From positions 1 to 64,000 of the forward strand of contig NZ_FNEO01000008.1 in assembly GCF_900100165.1 (NCBI RefSeq): DNA of 64,000 bases, read 5' to 3'. Positions 1 to 5,882 of this stretch are shown piece after piece. This DNA is from Flavobacterium glycines (lineage in GTDB: Bacteria > Bacteroidota > Bacteroidia > Flavobacteriales > Flavobacteriaceae). Both the position numbers and the translations under genes were made by a program. Within the stretch, counting starts at the first letter, position 1. Each line of letters begins with the position of its first letter. The notes below the pieces were generated by a model. It saw nothing but the letters and a program-made list of their open reading frames with translations. It was not told the origin of the DNA and did no database searches.

Positions 1-286
1 ACTCGATTCTTTTTTTCTCCACAACTTTCCGGCTTTCCAAATGTTTGCAGTCAACACTATCTTTAGTTATCTCGGCAAACAGTTTTTTCTCTTTGCGAAT
101 AATTTTTATTTCTTCGTGATGGCCGCCCCATTCTCCACATTCATCATAATCAGCAGTAAGTTTCAAATAACCTGCGCCAACAATATTTTCAAAGTCAGCA
201 ACTTTTTCGGAGTTTTTTGTTTCAGGCTGTTTTCTATTACAACTTATGATTAAAATTGCAATTAATAAGTAATATGCTTTGTTCAT
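1..286 (-). CDS. lipoprotein, partial (cassette 4 of the array)
   Basis: An open frame on the minus strand runs without a stop from the ATG at 286 to the left edge of the window, so the C-terminus is missing. The protein starts with a lipoprotein signal: MNK, a hydrophobic stretch and the lipobox LIIS followed by Cys16, so it is probably anchored in a membrane. A second in-frame ATG at 295 is possible, but 286 gives the more typical signal peptide. After the lipobox comes a polar region with D/E/K-rich segments and a GEWGGHHEE stretch. I do not recognise a family. The gene starts 26 nt after the attC-like element at 313-441 and has the same orientation as the other cassette genes, so it is read as the fourth cassette. 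Confidence 0.75.
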   Translation of the reverse strand, partial: MNKAYYLLIAILIISCNRKQPETKNSEKVADFENIVGAGYLKLTADYDECGEWGGHHEEIKIIRKEKKLFAEITKDSVDCKHLESRKVVEKKRIE

Positions 287-312
287 ATTTTGCATGAATG
301 TGGTTTATAATT

Positions 313-441
313 GCTGCTAACGTTTTGTCACTTTGAGATGGCTGGAGGTTCGTAACCGCTCAGTTTTCGGCTTAATTAAAACTTGATGCGTAACGATAAT
401 TCCACTAAATTCCAGCTATATCAAAATGGCTGTTGGCAGTA
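313..441 (-). other. attC-like recombination site A (cassette 3 end / cassette 4 start)
   Basis: This is a 129-bp imperfect palindrome. On the minus strand it begins with ACTACTGCCAAC and ends with GTTAGCAGCAAT. The inner arms pair (plus strand TTTGAGATGGCTGGA against the reverse complement of TCCAGCTATATCAAAA), and the middle is an unpaired loop of about 70 nt. The layout matches an integron attC: outer R cores, unequal spacers, inner L arms and a variable loop. The left core pairs with the start of cassette 3, not with its own right core. Confidence 0.82.
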
Positions 442-445
442 GTAT

Positions 446-994
446 TTATTCTTCATTTAGTGTTTTTTTAATTGGAGGTGGAGGTGGAGGTTGTGGAAAA
501 ACTCTATCAATATTTTTATAATCAAATTCTTTTTTGGTCTCAATTAGTTTTAAATGCTCTTTGGTAGCATAAATCCACTTTGAAAGAGAATCTAATTCTT
601 TGGGCTCTTTATAGCTATGAACAAAAACTGCTTTTTTTAAATCGTCTTTTTTTATGATTACGTGATAAGCTCTTCCGTCAAAATAATCTTCATAATATTC
701 TGATTTTATTTTTTTAAAATCTATTTTTTTTATTAAATCACTTAATTGATTTCTTTGTTCTTTTGTAAGTATTGCATAATAATTTGTCTTTGCTTTCGGA
801 AATTTTTTTCCATATTTTTCAGAGACGTTCCAATGTTCTCTTAAAAAAATCGTGTCATTTTCTGTGAATTTTATTAAAAATAGAGTTGAGAAAGTTCCAC
901 TATATGTATATTCTAACGAGTCAAAATCTTTCTCTTTTTTTGTACAAGATATTAAAAGTGTCAAAATGAAAATAATAAATAATTGTCTTTTCAT
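446..994 (-). CDS. lipoprotein of unknown function (cassette 3)
   Basis: A 182-residue predicted lipoprotein. MKRQLFIIF, a hydrophobic core and the lipobox LLIS precede Cys17. The rest is a Lys/Glu-rich soluble domain with a central region containing YHVIIKKDD, and a C-terminal run of six prolines (PPPPPP) before IKKTLNEE. I recognise no family. The frame stays open upstream to 1108, but those 38 extra codons lie inside the palindromic element at 1025-1162, so 994 is the real start. The stop codon TAA is immediately followed by ATACTACTGCCAAC, the edge of element A. The gene therefore fills its cassette almost completely, as integron cassette genes do. Confidence 0.8.
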   Translation of the reverse strand: MKRQLFIIFILTLLISCTKKEKDFDSLEYTYSGTFSTLFLIKFTENDTIFLREHWNVSEKYGKKFPKAKTNYYAILTKEQRNQLSDLIKKIDFKKIKSEYYEDYFDGRAYHVIIKKDDLKKAVFVHSYKEPKELDSLSKWIYATKEHLKLIETKKEFDYKNIDRVFPQPPPPPPIKKTLNEE

Positions 995-1024
995 GCGGCA
1001 TTTTCTGTTTTTAGTAGGTAATAT

Positions 1025-1162
1025 TACTGCCAACGTTTTTGGGCTTGCAGCAGGTGGGGATTTAGAAGCACCAACTTTCAACCTACCACAAATGTAAATT
1101 AAAAGCACAAAACTTCAATTTACCACTGAACCCCCTCTTGCGGCAAACCCATGTTGGCGGTA
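1025..1162 (-). other. attC-like recombination site B (cassette 2 end / cassette 3 start)
   Basis: This is a 138-bp imperfect palindrome. Minus-strand ends are ACTACCGCCAAC and GTTGGCAGTAAT. Inner arms pair: plus-strand GGGCTTGCAGCAGGTGGGGA against the reverse complement of the CCCCCTCTTGCGGCAAACCC side. The spacer is short on one side (AT) and longer on the other (GTTTTT), an asymmetry shared with element C. The core on the cassette 3 side (GTTGGCAGTA) matches the far core of cassette 3 in element A (GTTGGCAGTA), while the element's other core is GTTGGCGGTA. Confidence 0.85.
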
Positions 1163-1166
1163 GTAT

Positions 1167-2174
1167 TTATCTCCATTCGCTATTGTTTTTGTCAAAATAT
1201 CTTCGTTTTCCGAACAGCATATTTGCTTCTAACACATAGTCATTGTCAAGTGTCTTATAGTCAATTTGGTCGGCAAAATAACGCTCTATGAAATTAAGCT
1301 CAAGTTTCTCTTTGATTGACTTAATGCCTGTCGGGAAAGATGTATTTTGCTTTTGGAACTCTTCAATTTCAATTGCAACTTGTTCAGCCACGACTTCGGT
1401 AATGTGGTCATATATTTGAATTGTCCCGAAGAGTAAAACTAAATTTACAACACCAAGCCAAGTCCCAATTCCTGCATATTTTATAATGGTCAAATTGTCT
1501 GGTTGCCAACGTGCTGTAATTGCTGAAATCCCCATAACGCCCATTACTATCCCAAATGCTACATAACTTGAAAGAGTTAAAAATAAAAGCGTTATTGAGA
1601 TTAAAACATAAACAAGGATTTTCTGTAAATCTGATTGCGAAAAACTTGTTCTATTAACTCTAAATGTCTTAATCAATTTACTCCGTTCTTCAATATTCTC
1701 TTTGCTTAATCGGTTAATAAAATTAGTCAGTTCAATTTCGTCAATGTTTATTTGTCCTAAATGTAGGTTTAGGTTTTGTGCACCGATTTCTTTGTTTATT
1801 CTTTCTGCCCACTTGTATAGTTTCTTCTTGAAAACAAATGTTTCGTCAGTTACTAATGCAATAAATTTTTGTCCGTGAATGTCAAGTGGATATGCTTCAA
1901 TAATTTGTTCCCATTTTACTTCGTCTTGATTTGTTGTCCTGTCCCATATGCCGTTTTCAGTAATAATAATTTGAGGTCGTTTGTCAAGTGCCTGAAAAAG
2001 TCCAACAGGAATTCCAAGTCCAAAAAAACAAGTGCAAACCCAACCCATAATGTATGGTGTCGTCCCAACTGGTTCTTGAGTTATCATCCATAGACCAATT
2101 GCTACGAATGGCAAACTCATACCGATAATTTTCAGTCCTTTGGTTGTTGTTTTATATAGTTTTATTTCGGTCAT
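1167..2174 (-). CDS. STM3941-like membrane protein (cassette 2)
   Basis: A 335-residue protein with four or more predicted membrane segments, at about residues 14-32, 41-60, 185-220 (a helix pair) and 230-252. Between the first two pairs is a soluble domain with ITENGIWDRT and VKWEQIIEAY, followed by LNLHLGQINIDEIEL. That pattern is typical of the STM3941 family of bacterial membrane proteins with a PH-like domain, whose function is unknown. The C-terminal third is a soluble, charged region. The TAA stop abuts ATACTACCGCCAAC, the edge of element B, and the start lies about 40 nt after element C. Family assignment is from memory of these motifs. It could be another PH-domain-like membrane protein. 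Confidence 0.75.
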   Translation of the reverse strand: MTEIKLYKTTTKGLKIIGMSLPFVAIGLWMITQEPVGTTPYIMGWVCTCFFGLGIPVGLFQALDKRPQIIITENGIWDRTTNQDEVKWEQIIEAYPLDIHGQKFIALVTDETFVFKKKLYKWAERINKEIGAQNLNLHLGQINIDEIELTNFINRLSKENIEERSKLIKTFRVNRTSFSQSDLQKILVYVLISITLLFLTLSSYVAFGIVMGVMGISAITARWQPDNLTIIKYAGIGTWLGVVNLVLLFGTIQIYDHITEVVAEQVAIEIEEFQKQNTSFPTGIKSIKEKLELNFIERYFADQIDYKTLDNDYVLEANMLFGKRRYFDKNNSEWR

Positions 2175-2213
2175 TTAATGTTTCTCTGTCGTTACGGTCG
2201 GGTCTGTTAATAT

Positions 2214-2351
2214 TACCGCCAACGTTCCTGCGCTTGACGAGGTTGCGAAGTTCGGAACTGATTATTTTCTGTTAAAGATAAAATTTCTTGCGAGACGTAA
2301 ACGTGATTTTACCACAAAATTCGCAATCTCGCTAAACGCATGTTGGGCATA
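2214..2351 (-). other. attC-like recombination site C (cassette 1 end / cassette 2 start)
   Basis: This is a 138-bp imperfect palindrome and the best folded of the three. Minus-strand ends are CTATGCCCAAC and GTTGGCGGTAAT. The inner arms are long: plus-strand GCGCTTGACGAGGTTGCGAA against the reverse complement of the TTCGCAATCTCGCTAAACGC side. Spacers are AT on one side and GTTCCT on the other. The two outer cores of this element do not match each other (GTTGGGCATA and GTTGGCGGTA). The first matches the attI-side junction and the second matches the far end of cassette 2. Confidence 0.88.
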
Positions 2352-2352
2352 G

Positions 2353-3756
2353 TTATTTTAATATTAAATTATCAATCTCTTTAGGATCAAGATATTTTGG
2401 ATTTAAAATCAAAATTTTTAAAACCTCTCTCAAATAGTCATTCGCAATAGATATAGTTTTAATACTCTTCTTGTCCTTTTCTATTTTTATTTCTTTTTTT
2501 GAATTTACTTTACTTGAACCGTGCACTACAGCAGACCTATAATCATATATTTTTTTCATAATTTCAAAAGTCTCAATTGAGTCATATTTTTCATTGTGAA
2601 AATATAATAGTTTAGCTATTCTCATAGAAAGTTTATATGTCAATTCACCTTTGTCATTGTCACTTAATAATGTTTCAAGAGCAATTATAATATCTAAAAT
2701 ACTATCTTCTTCATTGTCTCTTAAATATGAATAACGTAATCTTTTGTCCGAAATTCGAATTTTATTGTTTTCATTTTTGAGTAGGTTTAAATAGATTTTA
2801 CCGATATTTTCTAGATCAGATTTACTTATTTGTGGAAGGTCTTTAGTATTCCAATAAAAATTATCGAAGTAGTTAGGATACTTTTTCAATGAAATTCCTT
2901 TTATTTTTGGCAAGTCCATATTGAAAATGTCATTCCATTTATGTGGATAAACAAGCACTTGTGCAAAACCTGAATTTTCATTTGTTACTAGTTTAATAGC
3001 ATTGAAAAATTTTTCAAATTTATCTATTGGGTAAGCAGATTCATAATCGAGGTTTGTATAACCAAAACTAGGTTGCTTTTTAATAAAATAGTTTCTAAAA
3101 ACTAATTCATGAGTTGCTGAGGATATTATTGGGTCTAAAATTGCAGGTGAATAACTTTTCACTGTAAATCTTGCTTTGTGGTTTTCTTCACTAATTTTTC
3201 TGACGATTATATTCTCAGCAATTTCAAAGTAATCTTCTGAACACTTTAAAAATAAAATTGGTATTCCAATGTCAAAGTGTAAATTTTCGGAATAAATATA
3301 GTTTTCAAATTCAGAGTAGATATTTGACAACAATTTTTCACTTTCTTCCTTTTCAAGGTTTAATAGAAAATATCTTTCTAATATTTCTATTGGTTTTTCT
3401 TTGATGTAAAAATCGAATAAACTTTTGGCTGATTTTGGAGTACTTATGTTTTCTGGGAAAAATGAGTTTCTGAATTCATTATGATTTTCAAGGTATTCAC
3501 AACATTTATTATATTCAATAATTTCGTCAAGGTTTATTTCAGATGACATTCCCCATTTCCTAAAGATTTCTGTAATTTTATAAGGTGAATTTGGAGAATA
3601 TTCAGAAAGACTAGGCATTCCATTTTCGTTAAATGATAAGCTTGGATATTTATCATATTTTGGTTTAATATACCTTTCGTTAATTGCTGGTTGAATTAAT
3701 GGGTAAACTTTAAATACAAAATCTTTTAATAATTCAAAGAGTTTAGAATCTTTCAT
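2353..3756 (-). CDS. Apea-like HEPN domain protein (cassette 1)
   Basis: A 467-residue soluble protein. The C-terminal part resembles the Apea-like HEPN family: LRYSYLRDNEEDSILDI, then IIALETLLSD, ELTYKLSMRIAKLL, and DYRSAVVHG carrying the R-x4-H motif (Arg407, His412) that forms the RNase site in many HEPN proteins. The N-terminal 300 residues have no family I can name. HEPN proteins of this kind are common in defence and toxin contexts, so an RNA-cutting stress or phage response is a reasonable inference but is not shown. It is the first cassette after the recombinase. Its stop codon TAA touches the edge of element C, and its ATG is 27 nt past the GTTGGGC junction, so the promoter at 3891-3919 is expected to drive it. 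Confidence 0.72.
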   Translation of the reverse strand: MKDSKLFELLKDFVFKVYPLIQPAINERYIKPKYDKYPSLSFNENGMPSLSEYSPNSPYKITEIFRKWGMSSEINLDEIIEYNKCCEYLENHNEFRNSFFPENISTPKSAKSLFDFYIKEKPIEILERYFLLNLEKEESEKLLSNIYSEFENYIYSENLHFDIGIPILFLKCSEDYFEIAENIIVRKISEENHKARFTVKSYSPAILDPIISSATHELVFRNYFIKKQPSFGYTNLDYESAYPIDKFEKFFNAIKLVTNENSGFAQVLVYPHKWNDIFNMDLPKIKGISLKKYPNYFDNFYWNTKDLPQISKSDLENIGKIYLNLLKNENNKIRISDKRLRYSYLRDNEEDSILDIIIALETLLSDNDKGELTYKLSMRIAKLLYFHNEKYDSIETFEIMKKIYDYRSAVVHGSSKVNSKKEIKIEKDKKSIKTISIANDYLREVLKILILNPKYLDPKEIDNLILK

Positions 3757-3782
3757 TCAGTTTTAAGGTTGTCTATAATTAT

Positions 3783-3850
3783 GCCCAACTAGTATATATA
3801 CGCATAAATTGGACTAGTTATATCCTTTATTGGCATGTTATGCGCATGTT
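3783..3850 (-). other. attI-like integration junction
   Basis: On the minus strand GTTGGGCATAAT (3789 downwards) marks where the first cassette joins. It matches the far core of cassette 1 in element C (GTTGGGCATA) over 10 nt. Upstream of the junction, ACTAGT occurs twice (3788-3793 and 3813-3818), each beside a TATAT run and 25 bp apart. A perfect 7-bp inverted repeat, CGCATAA/TTATGCG, spans 3801-3844. Direct repeats next to one simple core site are how attI sites of integrons are built. There is no long palindrome like those of elements A to C. Integrase binding here is inferred. Confidence 0.65.
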
Positions 3851-3890
3851 TTTGTTATTATTATTGCGCATTATTTTTTAATGTGCTTTA

Positions 3891-3919
3891 CAAAAATAAA
3901 TTTTTTTCTTACATATCAA
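3891..3919 (-). promoter_or_regulatory. cassette promoter, Pc-like
   Basis: Read on the minus strand, TTG (3919-3917), 18 nt and TATTTTTG (3898-3891) match the flavobacterial promoter TTG-N17-23-TAnnTTTG exactly. The -33 element overlaps the last codons of the recombinase gene, and transcription would start near 3885 and run through the attI-like junction into cassette 1. A promoter in this place has the role of Pc in integrons. Confidence 0.68.
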
Positions 3920-4946
3920 AAGGGTTGGTGATTTTTTTTAATGAGGTGCTACTAACATGAGTGTAAATCATGGTAGTCTTAGGGCTGCTGTGTCCTAATA
4001 AATCCTGTATATAGCGTAAATCGGTACCAGCTTCTAATAAATGGGTTGCAAAACTATGGCGTAAAGTATGTAAGCTAATTTTTTTTGAAATGCTTGCATT
4101 TTTTGCAGCTTGCTGTAATATTGATTGCGCGCTTCTACTACTGTATTGTTCATTATTTTGTCCTTCAAAAATGAAAGTTTTAGGTTTATAGACTGCGTAA
4201 TATTCTTTTAATAATTCGGATACTTTAGTTGATAATAGTGTGTAGCGGTCTTTTTTGCCTTTGGCATTTTTTACATGAATTAACATTCTCTGATTATCGA
4301 TATCTGTTATTTTCATGTTTATTGCTTCGCTAATTCGGAGACCGGCTGAGTAAATTAAGGCTAATAATGTTTTGTGTTTTAAATTGGTTGTTACATCTAT
4401 GAGCTTAAAGGTTTCTTCTTTGCTCAAAACCATAGGTAATTTTTTTGCGTTTTTAGGTCGTTGCAATTCTTCAATTATCATTTTCGAATGAAGAACGATT
4501 TTAAAAAATAACTTTATAGCATTAACAATTTGGTTTTGATAGGAAGCGGATAAATTATTTTTCAAAATATACTCATTGTTATAAATAATTACATCTTGAT
4601 TTGTAATATCGGTAATGGCTTTTTCTCGATAAAATACCAGAAAAGATTTTAAAGCTTCGCAATAGGTAGTAATCGTGTTTTCGCTATAACGTTTGGAACG
4701 CATCCATTGTTTGAATTTTTCTATTTGTATTTGCGCTTCTTCCGAAGGAATGGTTTGAGATATTGGTGTTATTTTGAACCGGACTCTGTTTTCTTCGGTA
4801 TCCGGAATATGCCAGGCCATAAGTGTCTGACTCCATCGGGCGCCGTCAATTTTTTTGATGCGTGCAATCAAGTCCGCATTTTTTTCAAAATAGACAGCAA
4901 TTCTATTTTCTCCTTTGTGTTTGATAACCTTAGCGGACCATTTCAT
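3909..4946 (-). CDS. tyrosine site-specific recombinase of the cassette array
   Basis: A 345-residue tyrosine recombinase. An N-terminal domain (1-60, with GARWSQTLMAWHIPD) precedes a SAM-like core-binding domain (about 70-160) and the catalytic domain. Catalytic residues are present: Arg204 (AGLRISEA), a Lys in NAKGKKDR (226-234), His293 and Arg296 (HTLRHS), His319 (LLGHSS) and Tyr328 (MIYTH). The end, ITNPFDM, resembles the SPLD end of IntI and related recombinases. Between the catalytic Lys and HTLRH there are only about 65 residues, so the extra IntI-specific segment is absent. The gene points the same way as the cassettes and lies directly upstream of the promoter and attI-like site, so it probably moves the cassettes. 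It could also be a XerC/D-like enzyme of another element. Confidence 0.88.
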   Translation of the reverse strand: MKWSAKVIKHKGENRIAVYFEKNADLIARIKKIDGARWSQTLMAWHIPDTEENRVRFKITPISQTIPSEEAQIQIEKFKQWMRSKRYSENTITTYCEALKSFLVFYREKAITDITNQDVIIYNNEYILKNNLSASYQNQIVNAIKLFFKIVLHSKMIIEELQRPKNAKKLPMVLSKEETFKLIDVTTNLKHKTLLALIYSAGLRISEAINMKITDIDNQRMLIHVKNAKGKKDRYTLLSTKVSELLKEYYAVYKPKTFIFEGQNNEQYSSRSAQSILQQAAKNASISKKISLHTLRHSFATHLLEAGTDLRYIQDLLGHSSPKTTMIYTHVSSTSLKKITNPFDM

Positions 4947-5002
4947 AATGAATTGATTTTCTGACTTAAATGTACTGAAATAACAATTACAAAAAGCAAT
5001 GT

Positions 5003-5040
5003 CAATAACAATAGCAATAGCAATAGTAATAACAATAACA
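5003..5040. repeat. short tandem repeat upstream of the recombinase
   Basis: A microsatellite built from the six-base units AATAGC, AATAGT and AATAAC in about six imperfect copies. It lies about 60-95 bp upstream of the recombinase start, where a promoter would be. Such tracts can change length by slippage. I see no proof that this one varies. Confidence 0.7.
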
Positions 5041-5059
5041 AATTTTCTCGTGAGCAGCT

Positions 5060-5222
5060 TTTGCGTGAGGGATTATTTCACTAAGTTTTATTTTTTGTTG
5101 TGTTCAGTGCATTTTATTTGAGGCGGTATCCTCGAATCTCGTCTTTTAGGACGAGAGGAGAGATAAAGCCAAGAGCCCGACCCCGATGGAGTGTAACGGA
5201 GACGTGGGCACGCCACAAAAAA
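5060..5222. repeat. flavobacterial GCGTGAGGGAT intergenic repeat, copy 1
   Basis: Begins TTTGCGTGAGGGAT and ends GCCCGACCCCG...ACGCCACAAAAAA. The same ends occur at 63540-63656, with a different middle. The middle contains a small hairpin (TCGTCTTTTAGGACGAG). This is a dispersed non-coding repeat that I know from Flavobacterium genomes. Open frames across it in both directions are not genes. A perfect hairpin TCCCGAT/ATCGGGA with loop AACT follows at 5237-5254. Confidence 0.75.
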
Positions 5223-5263
5223 GAGATTCTGAAACATCCCGATAACTATCGGGACAGAATGAA

Positions 5264-5294
5264 AAAATCCGACTGCCAGGGACAATCGGATTGT
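5264..5294 (-). terminator. intrinsic terminator for the gene at 5302-5868
   Basis: Arms AATCCGA (5266-5272) and TCGGATT (5286-5292), followed on the minus strand by a T run (the AAAAAA at 5262-5267 on the plus strand). It lies just past the stop codon of the minus-strand gene. Confidence 0.7.
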
Positions 5295-5301
5295 GGTTTT
5301 A

Positions 5302-5868
5302 TTATTCGATACAGTGTAAATTGTTCATGAAATAGGTTTCGGGCTGGTAGGTTTTGCCGTTGAGTTCCGAAACTACTTCTTTTTTGATGATATAATCTTC
5401 GGTGTCGGTCAGGTATTTGATGCGCATCAGGGAAACCGGAGAGGATTTTAAATCGGCCATGGTGCCTTTCATAAACATAAAAGTTCCTACAATGATACGG
5501 TTGTCAAAGCCTTTTTCGTCGCGCAGCATACTGCCGCAATATTCCATATTGATGTGTAAAAGTGTAATTACTTTGCCGTTGTTGAGTTGCAGAAAAAGTT
5601 TAGAATTTTTATCAAAACAATTGGCTTTGATAAATCCTTTGCTTTTTTGAATGAGTTGAACATTCAGTGTTGGCAGTCCGTCAGTAGATGCCAGAGTACA
5701 AAAAATATAGCTGGATGTACCGCCAAAGTTTTTTTCGGACATCAGGTATTCGCGGGTTTGTTTGTAGGTTCCTATAGAATCTTTTACGTTGCTGGAATAA
5801 TCACAGGGCGTTTGTGCCAGAGCGCTCAGGGAAATAAAAAATAGTGCGGTTAGTAATAGTTGTTTCAT
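5302..5868 (-). CDS. secreted protein of unknown function
   Basis: A 188-residue protein with a signal peptide (MKQLLLTALFFIS, cleavage expected after SALAQ). The ATG at 5868 is chosen over 5901 because the first 11 codons of the longer frame would precede the signal. The mature part contains four cysteines (in PCDY, YIFCT, ANCFD and YCGSM) plus a final Cys-Ile-Glu, and reads as a small beta-rich domain. I recognise no family. It lies downstream of the methyltransferase gene with a 14-nt gap, so the two may be co-transcribed, and a terminator follows it. Confidence 0.75.
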   Translation of the reverse strand: MKQLLLTALFFISLSALAQTPCDYSSNVKDSIGTYKQTREYLMSEKNFGGTSSYIFCTLASTDGLPTLNVQLIQKSKGFIKANCFDKNSKLFLQLNNGKVITLLHINMEYCGSMLRDEKGFDNRIIVGTFMFMKGTMADLKSSPVSLMRIKYLTDTEDYIIKKEVVSELNGKTYQPETYFMNNLHCIE

Positions 5869-5882
5869 TCGATTTGTTTGTT

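Noticed and set aside
41..253. Plus-strand open frame of 70 codons.
   Set aside because: It lies exactly on the minus-strand lipoprotein frame at 1-286, which has a proper signal peptide and lipobox. This frame has neither and reads as its antisense shadow.
313..2351. Elements A, B and C as MITEs or REP-type insertions.
   Set aside because: The cores match across cassettes rather than within each palindrome, the stop codons sit at the edges, and a recombinase and a promoter lie at one end. A passive repeat insertion explains none of this.
5088..5330. Two overlapping open frames on opposite strands (5088-5285 minus, 5100-5330 plus).
   Set aside because: Both run through the GCGTGAGGGAT repeat and its hairpins, and their translations are repeat-derived with no family features.
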